DNA from: Cerrena zonata
Taxonomy: Eukaryota > Basidiomycota > Agaricomycetes > Polyporales > Cerrenaceae
Direction: 5' to 3'
Assembly: GCA_038087015.1 (NCBI GenBank)
Contig: JASBNA010000002.1
Coordinates: 1,116,001-1,180,000 of the forward strand
DNA: 64,000 nucleotides
Shown here: piece by piece, positions 46,701 to 58,823 of the stretch
Layout: the number at the start of each line of letters is the position of its first letter
Numbering within the stretch: position 1 is the first letter of the stretch
Position numbers and translations under genes: made by a program
Notes under the pieces: generated by a model
Seen by the model: only the letters and a program-made list of their open reading frames with translations
Database searches by the model: none
Told to the model about the DNA's origin: nothing

Positions 46701-47434
46701 TTTGCTGACGTCGCTAATCGACTCCGCATTGAGAACAATTACTCGGGTCTTCGTGCTATCGTAGCGGGAATCAACGGAGCTACATACGATGGGGATCTCT
46801 CGATAGAGATGTACCGAGCAAAGAATCCCACCTCATGGAAGGCTTTGCAGTCATTTGATCAACTTCTACAGTCGGTACGATCTCATCAAAAGTACCGAAT
46901 GGCGCTCCGAAACACCAAGGGGGCCTGTATCCCAGCATTGTGAGTGTTCCTTGTCCTTTCAAAGATGTTCAGTTAATGACCATGCGACTGTGTTAGGGAA
47001 ATTCACCTTTCGGATCTCATCCGTGCTCACGAAGGAAACCCAGACTTCCACGACGACGATCCTGCCAAGATTCATTGGGCAAAGTTCAACATGATGGGTC
47101 GTTTCATTGACACCATATCTCAATGTCAGAAAGCGTGTATAGACACCAGGGCGTATTATCAACAGGCCAACTTCGACATTTATAAATCGTTCTGTATCGA
47201 GACACCTCACGATCTGCTGTCTCCAGACGTATGTAACTTTCTTATATGCAACTACTCAAGTCCTGAACATCTCTATTTATGCAGATGCAAACTGCCCGTC
47301 ACCCGCCCCCAGACTTGGACGGGAATCTTGACGCTAGAGGCCTTGACCTTTCTAGATCGATACCCCGGGATAGTCTCCAGCATGCAGTCAGGGACGGCAG
47401 TGGACCTCTGTTCAAAAAAATATTCTTCTGGTGA
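43719..47434 (+). CDS. Ras guanine-nucleotide exchange factor with an N-terminal degenerate GTPase-like domain
   Basis: Eleven exons (43719-44429, 44489-44639, 44688-44891, 44950-45147, 45198-45641, 45690-45831, 45886-46429, 46481-46587, 46640-46939, 46997-47228, 47285-47434) give 1060 residues. Layout: Ser/Pro-rich N-terminus (1-237); a small-GTPase-like domain (about 245-420) with strand VTIAVIG, P-loop GTRGCNKT, then FCFDVSD and SIVLACKSG; Ser-rich linker (421-535); the REM domain (about 545-700, from PPWVSIDDLLDKL); and the CDC25 catalytic domain (about 775-1030: RWSAAEIAQEINRVQ, RHWLQHV, NNYSGLRAIVAGI, LSDLIRAHEGNPDFHDD). It should load GTP on Ras or Rsr1-type GTPases at the membrane. 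In the P-loop, Asn256 replaces the Gly before the catalytic Lys, so nucleotide binding by that domain is doubtful. Confidence 0.88.
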
Positions 47435-47985
47435 ACTTGCGCTGTGTGCTTGCATCGCTCTGCTTTTAACGCGTTATCTATCATATTTACCCGGATTGTA
47501 CTCATGTCTACTCTTTGCATGTCCTAGTTATACCTTTGCTTTTCCCTCTTGGATTCTGTGATACCAAGTCATTCGTAACACCTCTTCTACTCTCCCTTGC
47601 TTTCAATGTTGTGTGTGATCGATGTACATCTACCATGAGGACTGGACAGAAGTGTGGGATGATCCGGCTGTATTATCCTACGTCGGAGTGTTTTCCTTAC
47701 CTTCCCTATTCACTTGTAAACTATCCCGGAAAGATCCCTTGGAGCAATTTCAATGGATATGTTGTTACCTTCTAACCCGACTTCCATATACGGAATGACA
47801 CCACATTGATCGGGTGATCGAAGTGAAATAATTTCGAAAGACGCCGTACAGACTTGCCAAAACTCTAGTGGTGCTTGAATCCGTTTAGAGGCAGCACGAC
47901 ATCTTGTGCTGAGGGTCCTCTATAATATCTACCCTCCTTCGACCCCTTGGAACTATTTTGCCTTATTCCCTTTGCTAATCTTGCC
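47435..47985. other. Intergenic region upstream of DRS1
   Basis: RasGEF 3' flank and DRS1 promoter. No gene recognised. Confidence 0.5.
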
Positions 47986-50722
47986 ATGGCTGCCCAGGAT
48001 GACTTCGTTATGACACTTGATTCCGATACTGAGGATCTTCCTCCTCCGCCACCAACTAAACAGGCGAAAGGGAAAGGCAAACAAAAAGCTGTGGACGATG
48101 ATGCTCAGCTAAACCCTAACTTTACCTTCGATGTCTCTGGTGATCCCTATAGTGATCTCCTTGACGGTCCCGATACTACACAGGACCTTGTAAAGAGTGG
48201 TACAAAACCCGTGAGTTGGTATTGAAATTCTGGTATTACTTTATCCTTTTCTCACTATTCACGAGAGTAGCAACCTATATCTGTAGATGATATTATTGAG
48301 CGACGTAAACTCCAACGGGCTACGGGCAAACGGAAACGTGCAGCTGAAGAAGACTCGGACGAAGACTCGGAGGATGAGGAGGAGGAAGATGAATTGTTGG
48401 AAGACGAAGATGGCGAAGAGGCATTCAATGCCTTAGAGGATGAGGGAAGCGAGGAGGAGGACCCTCTTGCCTCAGATGAAGAGGGTTCAGATGCAGAAGA
48501 AGACGAGGATGAAGACGAGGAGCCTGATGAAGAAGGTTCAGATGATGGTTCCTCAGGAGACTCTGAAGCAGAGGATGAAACCGAGAAGGAAAGGAAGGCT
48601 GCTTTCTTCGCCGAAGAATCGAGTACGACCGAAGAACATGCGTCATTCCTGACCATGAATCTTTCACGGCCTGTCCTAAAATCTATCACATCCCTTGGTT
48701 TCACGAAACCTACACCCATTCAGGCTGCCACCATCCCGGTTGCCCTTCTAGGAAAAGATATTGTTGGTAATGCCGTGACAGGTTCAGGAAAGACAGCTGC
48801 TTTCACAATACCCATGATCGAACGTTTACTCTACCGAGAACGTGGTACAAAAGCAGCTGCAACTAGATGTCTTGTTCTCGTTCCTACCCGTGAACTTGCT
48901 ATACAATGTTTCGAGGTAGGGACGAAGCTTTCGGCTCATACTGACATCAGGTTCAGTCTTGTTGTTGGTAAGTTTTCTAGGTTTGATGTGACCTCTGTAG
49001 CTTCGTTTACTAATACTATTTGCAGGTGGGCTGTCCGTCAAAGCTCAGGAATCTTCCCTTCGCACTCGCCCTGACGTTGTTATTGCTACACCTGGTCGTC
49101 TTATCGATCACCTGCGCAATTCACCTTCATTCACACTGGATACACTGGATATTCTGGTTCTTGACGAAGCCGACCGAATGTTGTCCGATGGATTCCACGA
49201 CGAATTGACGGAAATCATCAAATCATGTCCATTATCTCGGCAGACTATGCTGTTCTCCGCAACCATGACAGATTCTGTGGACGAGCTTGTGAAGATGTCC
49301 CTCAATAAACCCGTTCGACTATTCGTTGACCCAAAAAGAAGTACGGCCCGTGGCTTGTTGCAGGAATTCGTTCGTGTTCGCGCTGGAAAGGAGTCAGAAC
49401 GATCAGCCTTGCTTGTCTCTCTTTGCAAACGGTCGTTCAAATCCGGAGTTCTTGTTTTCCTGCGAAGTAAAAAGCTGGCTCATCAAATGCGGATTGTCTT
49501 CAGTCTACTAGGTATGAAATGTGGTGAATTGCATGGCGATCTCAGTCAGGAACAGGTAAGTACTATCATGAATTGTCTCTAAGGAATTATTGACAGGAGA
49601 TATAGCGTCTGACCGCCCTTCATCAATTCAGAGACGGTGGCGTAGACTTTCTCATGGCGACTGATCTTGCTTCTCGAGGTCTTGACATCAAAGGAATTGA
49701 GACTGTGATCAATTATGACATGCCTGGACAATTGGCTCAGTATCTGCATCGTGTTGGTCGAACTGCCCGAGCAGGCCGCCAGGGACGGTGAGTACCCATA
49801 GTTTACATCCCCATTTGCCTCCTCCGAACCTTGTGGTCTATAGATCCGTGACACTTGTAGGAGAAGCCGACCGAAAAATGTTGAAAGCTGCGATCAAGCA
49901 TGCGTCTGCGGAGGATAAAGTGCGGCACCGCCAAGTCCCAACTGAAGCTGTCTCCAAGTGGTCGCAGAAACTTGAGGCACTCAAGGATGAGATCTCTGAA
50001 GTCATGCGCGAAGAGAAAGAAGAGAAACAGGTACCGTTTTCTTCCCAGATCGATTTCGTTCGCTAACTCCATACCGTGTAGTTCCGTCAAGCGGAGATGG
50101 AGCTCAAGAAGGGACAGAACATGATCGAGCACGAGGCAGAGATTTTCTCTCGACCCGCACGGACATGGTTCCAATCTGAGAAAGATAAGGCCAAGTCAGG
50201 AGGTATGGTTTTGTTGATACGCCACGATGGTATTAGCTAATGACGTCCACTCTAGCCGTGAGCAAAGAGCAGTATGAGTCTGGGTTCAAACCTGCTCAAG
50301 GTGGTGCCAAGGTAGCAGCGGCGTCTGCGGACAAGGTGAGCGTTCATGTCTTCGTAACTGACGGACAAGAACTAATATGTTTCCAGCCGAAACGAGATAA
50401 GTTTTCTGGTCTGTCCCGAAGAGCCAAGCGGAGAAAAATGGCGCTAGAAGATGATGACGGGGCTGAGACAGGTGCAATTAAAGCCGCTGTCCGATCCGCC
50501 AAAAAGGCAGGCAGGCCAGCGAAGATCGGGGAGCCGGAAAGGAAACCGCTATCACGTAAGGCAGAGAAAAAAGCGAAGGCGAAGAAGATGGTGAAAGTCA
50601 CCGCGAAAGCTGGCTTCGACAAAGACCTAGGTCAAAAATCGTCACGGGAAGGAGTCAGGGCGAAGAAAGGGGACAAGATTGGTGGTATGGGTAAGAAGGG
50701 CGGGAAGAAGGGAGTGAAGTAA
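47986..50722 (+). CDS. DRS1: DEAD-box RNA helicase Drs1/DDX27
   Basis: Eight exons (47986-48210, 48271-48967, 49026-49555, 49606-49787, 49844-50030, 50082-50202, 50256-50335, 50387-50722) give 785 residues. The N-terminal 200 residues are strongly acidic (long Glu/Asp/Ser runs). The helicase core shows the Q motif GFTKPTPIQ, motif I TGSGKT (about 245-250), PTREL, TPGRL, DEAD (about 354-357), [12 protein letters not shown] and [10 protein letters not shown]. The tail is Lys-rich with an NLS-like [11 protein letters not shown] and ends in GGKKGVK. Drs1 works in the nucleolus on 27S pre-rRNA processing for the 60S subunit. Helicase motifs are intact. Confidence 0.96.
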
Positions 50723-51085
50723 TTTCACCCCCAGGTTTTTTCCTTGTTTTTTCTCTTTCGATGTATTGGAATCGATGTAGCCCTGCTTTCGGCATTTTCT
50801 TTGATTTACCTAGTTGTTTGAGCATTGTGGGCTCGGTATGTGTGCATCATGATCATGGTCCTCTCGGCGAAACGCGTCGAAACGCGTAATGTCACACATT
50901 AGTCACATCACAGACGCGTTTAGGTATTAACGAAACTCTGAGTGTCCCTCTTGTGTAAATTGACCTCTCGACATGGTTGTGGCTCTTGACTCTGCTTTAT
51001 ACCCTCACAACTCGCCATAGGCTTGGAAATTACTCTGAATCTGAAAAGTTCATAAGTGTTTGAATAATTGAACTGGCGGTACTCG
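50723..51085. other. Intergenic region between DRS1 and APC4
   Basis: Carries the APC4 promoter including three MluI boxes (listed separately). No gene seen. Confidence 0.5.
50872..50919. promoter_or_regulatory. Three MluI cell-cycle boxes (ACGCGT) upstream of APC4
   Basis: ACGCGT occurs at 50872-50877, 50882-50887 and 50914-50919, 167-214 bp before the APC4 start codon. ACGCGT is the core of the MCB element bound by MBF (Mbp1/Swi6) in fungi, which drives G1/S transcription. The first two copies lie in a direct repeat CGAAACGCGT. Function is inferred from motif and position. Confidence 0.6.
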
Positions 51086-54000
51086 ATGGAGTCGATTATC
51101 ACTTCAAGACCCGCAAATGCGTTTGCATCTATAGCAAATCTGAGGCTCCCAACTACAGCCCGCTTGCTGCCAACGTCCTGGTGCCCTGACAAAGACTTGC
51201 TAGCTGTTATATTGCGCACTAACAACCGAGACAAGCTGAGTCTATGGAAAATGCAGGGTGCGAAGAAATGGGAGATAGGCTTTGACGGATATGACCCGGT
51301 CTCTGAGGAAATCGTAGATCTTACTTGGGGTACAGACGGTAAGAGTCATGCATAATCAATTCTGTGCTCTTTTCACATACTCGTCTAGGGACTTCGATTG
51401 CTCTGGCTCATCACCCACCTCTCATCACCTTGCATTCTATTGAGAATGGTCACCTACATGTATCAATACCTCTTATCCTACATCACAGTGTTCCACCAGA
51501 TCTCAAGAGGCTAGATCGAATATGGTGGTTCCCTGACCCGAAGTTGCAAACCAAAAGTACAATGCCTGATCTCTTCAAACGACATAATGATATTGTGGGT
51601 TATGATATTTCTGACACAAAATACTAGTCCTTACACTGAAGATCACCCGCAGACAGGGTCTGCTTTCTCTATCCTCAAAACGCAACCGCTTCTGGATCCG
51701 CTGCACGATGAACTTCAGGCCTTAAGGTAAGTTCTCTGCCACAATTGCTCTCCCCCGCTAACATATAACAGTTCAACAGAACTGTTCACATTCCAAGGCG
51801 TAAAACCTCAGGCTAGCAACAAGACTCAGCTGCCGAGTATAATTGCCACTTGGCCGTCGTTGAGATCCGATCCGATAGCGGCCTCGCTCAAACCCCCCAA
51901 AAGTGGAAAACAACCTGTCCGGCCGGGTGAAGAATATGACGAAGGAGACGACAGTAACACTAATAGCCTATTACTTGTGTCCGATAAATTTGGTGATACC
52001 CATTGGTTCCTTGATGGCTGCTATGCCATGGGATCAAGTCGGTTGACTGAAAGGACAACCTCTCTTTACCAAGATAGCGAGCGTACGCTATTGGCCTTCT
52101 CCCAGCTCATTTCCGACCACCCTTTCACCCGCTTGGCACCACGGGTACTACAACTACCTGTTCTGAGCCAACGCTACCTTCGAGATGTAGCGAGAGTCAC
52201 CTCCTCGACTAAAGAGTTAACGTCGTACGCCTTACGCGCTGTCAAGGAAATGCGGGCTGCTTGGTTCGGTTCCGATACCCAAAGCGGCGCGAGAGAGCTC
52301 GGTCCTAAATGGCTTCGAGGCTTTGAGGTTAGACAGCGTGAACAATTCGGTGGTCAGTGTGGTCACAATTCCTCCAGACGTAATTGGTCCTTACTCCCAT
52401 CACAGAATCTGAAGCAAATCCTATGCTGGATTTGACGTGTCTTCTGGTTACTGGCCGTGCATCAGAAGCTCTTGCTGATTATCTGGGAAGCAATGAGCAG
52501 ATGAGTGAGCGGGGTATCATGAAGTGGGATCAGACGGTCTCAGAAGCTTTGATCAAGTTGCGTGACTATTCTGAGAAACGACTGATCCCTGCATGTCAAC
52601 GTCTCCATTTGCTGCTGGAAGAGGTTATGGGCTGGTCACAATTGTATGTACCCCTGCCCCTTTTCACTCCTATTGAACTGATAACTCCGTAGACCGGAAT
52701 ATGCGTTTTGTGTACTGAAGACTGACGAACTCCAGAAATGTCTAAACTTAACGCGTACGGTCGTACTGGTCGCTGGTTGGCTCACAGCGACAGCTCGACG
52801 AGACCTCGCCCGTTTCCGAGATTTTCTTAATTGGGTACGGTATGGTGAGTCAAAGCGCGATCCGTTGAGAAAATTCTGCTAAACCATATCTAGAAATTGC
52901 CAGGGCGAATCCTACCACAGATGTAAATACTCTGCCACCACCTCGACATGACCCCTTAGAGGTCAACGATTATCTGATGACTGGCCTTACCGTGAGCTCT
53001 CTTGACCGTTGGTTTATGGGTCCCGTGCCCAACCTCTCGCCAGAAGATCTTGGTATTCCCACCGTCGGAAATCTCGATGCGGCGATTGAAACTGCGCGCA
53101 AAGCATTGTCCGATCCAGACACTTTCCGCTGGCCTCTGGTATGTATATTCCTAAAAGCCAACTTCCTTGAACGACACAACCTTACCTCGGTGGCTTTAGA
53201 ATGTGCAACAGCAGGACCACAGCCGATTGGACAGGAACCTCGATGCTTTGATGCAGGAGCTTGCCACGCAGTGTAATGGAATTTTCTTCATGGCGTCTAC
53301 AACCGTTACGCGGTCCGCCGTTGTAAGCCCTTCGCCTCCACCTCAACCAGGACGCGCCTTGGAGAAGCAAGTTATTGATGCTCCAGCATTGGTTCGGGAA
53401 CACACAGTTGATCCTTCGGTGAGTATCAGTGGAATAAGCGGAAGTGATTTCTAACGATTGCCGGCAGAATCATGTTCTCCAGCAATACCTTGCAATACAG
53501 ACACCTCATGCTGAGGAAGGGACCTACCGTGAGTGTGAATCTCATGCCCCTATACTTACAGGTTTAATTTATTTGTATTCCCCCTGAAAGTGTGCGTGAT
53601 ACGGTTGACTTGTCACTACGACGTACCGGAGCCCACAGTGGGGATGGAAGCAGCAGTCCTGCATTGTGCGCGAATAAAGAATGATGAAGCACAGCCAATC
53701 CATCTGCTGGATTTGGAATTCTTTGACGAGCAGGACATGATCATCGTGTATCGGATGAGTGATTCTGGTGTGCCCCATCTAAGCGATTCAATGAAAGGCT
53801 TCCCGCTAACATATTAAAATATGCCTTATCATTAATAGGGCCCGCATATCTAGCCACTGTCAATTACGGAGATATCGACTACCAAGCGATCCCCTGTGCC
53901 GAAGGTATGGTCGTTAATACGAGGGAGGAGGTCATGGAGGACGTGCTCCGGCGGGTGCGTGTGGGGGAGGTAGGTTTTCTTGCTATGACCGGAAACGTGA

Positions 54001-54288
54001 AAGACTGGTCTCTAAACCCTAATATGTCTCTCCTTGTGCTATGTATTTTAGCTCGCGCCAGAGTGTTTGCCGATCAATCAAACCCGAGAGCTAAGCGGCT
54101 GTCGAGAAGGCCGGGTGACACTGTCTGTGAACGGTAGGGCTGGACGCAGAGTTTCCTGTGTGCTGGATGGTTCAGGGTTAACTTTGGAAATCATTGATAT
54201 GGAGGGTGGAGATGATGAAGAAGAGGAGGAGGGAGAAGGAGAAGACGGGAACACGAGCGAGCTTCCGGAAACGGAGGGGGCAGCATGA
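51086..54288 (+). CDS. APC4: Anaphase-promoting complex subunit 4
   Basis: Twelve exons (51086-51338, 51389-51594, 51653-51726, 51772-52349, 52406-52643, 52693-52844, 52894-53138, 53200-53418, 53468-53528, 53591-53767, 53839-53969, 54052-54288) give 856 residues. The N-terminal WD40 part contains LPTTARLLPTSWCPDKDLLA, KLSLWKMQGAKKWEI and DLTWGTDG, which match the ANAPC4 WD40 domain. The central helical part contains WLTATARRDLARFRDFLNW and LTVSSLDRWFMGP, typical of the long APC4 domain. The C-terminus is acidic (DDEEEEEGEGED). APC4 with APC1 and APC5 forms the scaffold of the cyclosome. The start is the first ATG; an in-frame TTG upstream is not used. Confidence 0.88.
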
Positions 54289-54964
54289 CTCCACGGGCTA
54301 GCGAAGGACCTCTCTTCGATGGACCCCAGGCTTATTGTGGTGAGTAGGGCAGTTCCATTCTCGCATTTCCCTTGCCTGGTACTAACGCAGGGAGGAAGCG
54401 CGCTGGAGGACCGTGGACGAAAGGCACAGCGAAGTGAAATGTGTGCGGGAATGTGAGTGGGCACGGCGTTTCATGATACTGGGACAAGACCGGCGATTGC
54501 GGCGGGCTTTTGGGGGGTAGCTGGAGAGGAAGGAGCGAGGGTCGCCGCTGGGAGACGCGTGGGGGTCACACGGAGGATAGAGTGCAGTCGGGGATCCAAG
54601 GTGCTGGGCCAGAGTTGCAGAAAGCATAGTCGGATATCGGTCCTTAGATAGCAAAACGCGCTTTTAGCTCAGCTGCAGTTGTATTTGATGAGAGACGGAA
54701 TTGTGTTTACTGGGGGGTTGTGAAAATATCAGAAATGAGAAGTTCGCGGAACTGCTGTGGGCGACTCTTCCGCGAGGCTGATGAAGGGCAAAATTGGGCC
54801 ATAATTCAGGGAAAATATCCGTGCACATCTTGCAAGGAAGACAAGGGTCCAGGAGTCCAGGACCGCTCCTTGGATCCTCGTGCCCTTCTTTCCTCTGCTT
54901 TTTATCCACTTTCCCAATCCATGTCCCTCCCCCCTTCCTTCTAACCCATCACCGTCCATCTTAC
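54289..54964. other. Intergenic region upstream of the bZIP gene
   Basis: APC4 3' flank and bZIP promoter. Contains a single ACGCGT at 54555-54560 and a pyrimidine-rich stretch near 54890-54955 just before the start codon. No gene recognised. Confidence 0.5.
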
Positions 54965-56456
54965 ATGCCACAGAGCCAGAGCCCAACGTCGACTACCTCC
55001 AAGGGGTCCGACGACAACGCCCCCATCAACACTCGCATGTCCATGTCCGAGGCCGCCCTCAGGAAGAAGAAAAACGCAGATGCGCAGGCTGCCTTTCGGG
55101 CCAGACGCGCCAACTACATCGCGACACTAGAGGAGACCGGTGCGTGCTCTTGCTTGATCGTTCTTTCCTCCCCATCCTCAACAAACTGCAGTCACAAACC
55201 TCGAGGAAGTGGTCATCCAGCTCCAGGACTCGTGCAAGGACGCCAAGGGCGAGGCTGCTGAGCTCCGTGCAGAAAATGCCCGTCTACGTCTGGCCCACAG
55301 GGAGAGGGAGAGGTTTTGGAGGGCGTTATGGCAGGCGAAGAACACTGGCCAACCTCCCCCAGACGCGCCGGGCGACGACTTCTCGATGCCCTCATATTCT
55401 CCCGTCCACACCCCTATCAGCACCGTCGGGCCCTCCCTGCCATATCCTGACGATGGAATGCGTATCCCACCGTCTGTCGATCCCTCAACTTCTCTCGCAG
55501 CTACCACATCCTATGTCCCCGCACAACAACAGGACTACTCTCAACGCTCTCAAATGACTGGTTTCGAGCACGATGTCTCTGGAGACACTCGATCCCAACA
55601 CATGGATTCCCAACGAATGCCCCGATATGATACATCATACCCTCCCTATGCCCCTATGGAAAGTCCCGTCAGGGAATCATGGTCTACTAATGAAATTAGC
55701 CCGCTTGAGGGCGCAGATCCAGGTTCTTCCCCTACATACATTGAATCTCCAAGCCTGACAGCTGCTGAAGCTAACTATGGCCCTCGATTTTCTGTCAACG
55801 AAGATCAAAAAATACCCCTTGGGGCCCTATGACCCCAAACTACATGTTCCCTGGTAGTCGTTCACTGTCACCAGCCTCCACTCCCACTTCAACCTCTTCA
55901 ACGTCTGCTGTCATGCCTTTTCAGTACTCTTACGAAGGATCTGTCGTCGATCGTGCAGAATTTCCATATCGCCGGCAGGGCAATGGTAATGGGCCCTGAA
56001 TTGACATTGCATGGTGGCACCGCCAACATCCCTGTCGCTGGGCCTAGTGGTGAGAGCCTCCGGTACCGGATAGGTACCCGCGGTGGTCCGCCTGGCTCAA
56101 CGATAACACCCTATTCACGCACAGAAAACGGCTCACATGAGCGCGAGAGTGACGACGGTGAACCCGCTCCATATCATTATACCACTCGTGCTCGCCACCG
56201 ACATAGCGCAACCACTTCGAGAACGTCACGTTCTCCGTCACCCGGGTCTCCGCAGATCTGTGGCACACTCGCTGTCATCAAGGCGCAAGCATTTGGAGCC
56301 TTGCGTCGAACACGGACACGATCCAAGCGATCTTCCGAGGGCGCTGCTAAGGCTGCAGTAGAAGCTCTCGAAGCCAGAGGGATCGGCCTGGGCATCAACC
56401 CCAGTGCCAAACGACCTCGGCTTAATCATGGTGATAGTTCCGACATGCAAATCTGA
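54965..56456 (+). pseudogene. bZIP transcription factor, reading frame broken in two places
   Basis: Exon 1 (54965-55139) starts MPQSQSPTSTTSKG and holds most of the basic region, NADAQAAFRARRANYIATLE, with the N-x7-R signature (N37, R45). Exon 2 (from 55192) continues the leucine zipper with EEVVIQLQDS and ELRAENARL, then a Ser/Pro/Tyr-rich region. At the A6 run 55807-55812 the frame must shift by one to continue as TPWGPMTPNYMFPGSRSLSP. After an intron (55986-56054) comes PPVPDRYPRWSAWLNDNTLF, which meets a TGA at 56138; the conserved end GTLAVIKAQAFGALRRTR is in another frame. Both breaks are single-base and all parts look coding, so sequence error is likely. The factor is of a fungal Yap-like bZIP kind; its target is unknown. 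Confidence 0.7.
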
Positions 56457-56907
56457 AATTGAATACCCTGTATTTTGCTATCCAGCTCTGACTCTTGTAC
56501 TGATACAAAACTTGCTAGTCTCGGGATTTATGTAGATGTTTGTTTTCATGCCACCCTATTTACCCATTCACCGTTCCGAGTCGATCCCCATATTCCCCTG
56601 TAGTATATTTCTTGTAATATACCCTTTGCTTTGTCTCGTACGCACAACCCAAGCTGTCTTGCACATCTAACATCTATGCAATAGAATTTGATTTCTGCTA
56701 TCGAATACCCATGACGCAACAGTCCCTAAGTACGTGATACATGACACACAGTTGTAGATCATCACCGAAGATGAGGGGTGCGAGTGTAGCGTGCCATACT
56801 GAATGAAATCAGATCACAAATGAGGTGTGTACACTGATCCGTGGATGGGTAGTTGTGGACGGTTGTGGTATGACGTCCATGACGCTTCAGTTTCGGAAGA
56901 CACTCTG
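56457..56907. other. Convergent 3' region between bZIP and GPI2
   Basis: AT-rich 3' flanks of two converging genes; nothing else seen. Confidence 0.5.
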
Positions 56908-58078
56908 TTACGAACTGAATTTGACTTTTGGCACAGCAGGGTCCCAGGAGCCCCGAACCTCGCTGTTTCATCATGCGATGAGTACTTTCTGCCAAACAAA
57001 GGAAGAAACACATACTTCTTGTATCTTTGCGCCCACATCAGGAGTCCAGGCGCGACTAACAGGACAAATACATATATGGCGGTATAAAGATAGGTCACCA
57101 TAGTCGACAACGGCGCGGTGAAACTGACGGATGAAGCCACCAAATGAATAGTTAGCATCGCCCGTACGAATGTAGGGCCACTCTGATCAAAGGTTGTTAG
57201 CCAAAAAGCTCATTAATCGGTTACTTCGGAGACACGTACCTGGAGGCGACGTCTCAATATTGGGAATAAACCGAAAGCCTGAATGGAAAGTATCGTTAAA
57301 GCGAATACAGATTGATCATCTGCCAATCGCGAGGCTAAAACGACAGAAGAGGATATAGCAGCGTTCATAGAGAGCACGGATGTCAACCTGATGGGACGGG
57401 CCGTAAGTCGGCGAAATAGAGCTCGGTTTAGAAACGTACCTTTCTCTGTGGTAAGTTTCGGCATTTGCAGTACTATAGTCGGCCAATAGGATATTGAGAA
57501 TGAACAGACAAGCGGAGAGAGCCCAGATGGAGTCTGATGATGTGGCGGCGGTTAGTGTCCGTAACAATGGGGACAGTGCCAGTAATGCCAGAAATACAAG
57601 GATAGATGACTTGACCGCTTTCGCACCTGGATAATTCATGTCAGCTCTAGTCCCGTATTTCACTGATGGAGTGGCTCGTTACTAACGACTGGCGTAGCGA
57701 GAGCTTTCTTGTGAATTGCGGTAAACGAGGGTCTCCCAGACGAAGTATCCGAGGAGAAAGGCAAAGACGGACAACCAAATGATGATGCGTGGATCAATAA
57801 GTCTTTCCTTCAGCCGGACGAAGACAGCAAGGAATATGAATATCACAGCAACATGCTGCGTGATGGAGGTGCTGGCTGCCACCAGGCCCCAGTATGTGTA
57901 GGGTGTAAAGTTCGCTATTTCATAGCTCAGAATCAGCTTAGGACTTTCTTTGACTATTCCTATACATACCATTGGTGCTCAGTGATGCGAGAAACGAGGG
58001 TGGTACAAAGTTGTCAGGATGACTCTTCCTTTTCCACAGAACCCTTTCCCATTCTACTTCCCACGTAGCGGCGGTCAT
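56908..58078 (-). CDS. GPI2: GPI2/PIG-C subunit of the GPI-GlcNAc transferase
   Basis: Six exons (58078-57970, 57914-57687, 57626-57440, 57387-57240, 57182-57016, 56962-56908) give 297 residues. The N-terminus reads WERVLWKRKSHPDNFVPPSF, the PIG-C signature. Then come hydrophobic segments with YTYWGLVAASTSITQHVAVI, PLLRTLTAATSSDSIWALSA, LLADYSTANAE, RLTSVLSMNAAISSSVVLAS and FGLFPILRRRLQ. The C-terminus is RGSWDPAVPK, again characteristic. The protein sits in the ER membrane and takes part in the first step of GPI-anchor synthesis, transfer of GlcNAc to phosphatidylinositol. It could serve the GPI-type proteins of this same window, but so would any copy elsewhere. Confidence 0.95.
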
Positions 58079-58823
58079 TCATGTAGGGGCTCAAAGTGAT
58101 ACGATCCGTCAAAATGAAGGGTTCTAATCCTTCGAACCCATATTGTACAAGGGAGTTAGGTGGAGGTCAAATCTCAAGAACTTCGATAACCTGTTTGGGA
58201 TTTCACCAACAACAGTACACAAGCGGCCCGAATTACCGGGTCATCCAACTTGGACAACCTCGAACCAGCACAACCTGAAGTTTACAAAGCCAAACAGTCT
58301 AATGCAACCCTAAGTAGAATCATAACAGCCAATACTAACATAACCGTCAGCGCTGGTATGCATGAGTCAAACTATGCAGGAAATCAATTTCGAAGCTCTC
58401 ATCGGTCACTTGGGCTTGGCACGACCGGGGAATACTGTCATGCTCAAACGTGCTCTGTTTAGAATGGAAAGAAACGGGGGACAGATGACCACTACCTAAA
58501 TGCGGTAACTTCGTTGGACACGGTTGGGCAGCCTGTCGTAGGGCACTGGATTACTGCGACTGTTATAGAAATAGAACGGTGGGAGAATCTCTGAGGAATG
58601 TCGTATACCGAAAATCCGAAAGAGATGGAAGACGGGTATAAAGCGTGAATCGTGAATCGTGATGTCCCTCCATGAACAATTACCCATAAACATTCAGGGG
58701 AGCACAGAACCACCGCCGATAAGGTGTAGGGTGTAGCCACAACGTGGCATGGTGTGACACACGCAAATATACTGACCCTACACGAGTATTCGAAACATGG
58801 GATATTTGCAATGTATCGCGGAA
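58079..58823. other. Intergenic region upstream of GPI2
   Basis: Promoter of GPI2 and 3' flank of the SVIP-like gene. A small perfect inverted repeat (58119-58124 with 58134-58139) is present. No gene seen. Confidence 0.5.

Noticed and set aside
58119..58139. Perfect 6-bp inverted repeat GGGTTC/GAACCC in the GPI2 5' flank
   Set aside because: Too short to mean much; no T run and no similarity to an RNA gene.
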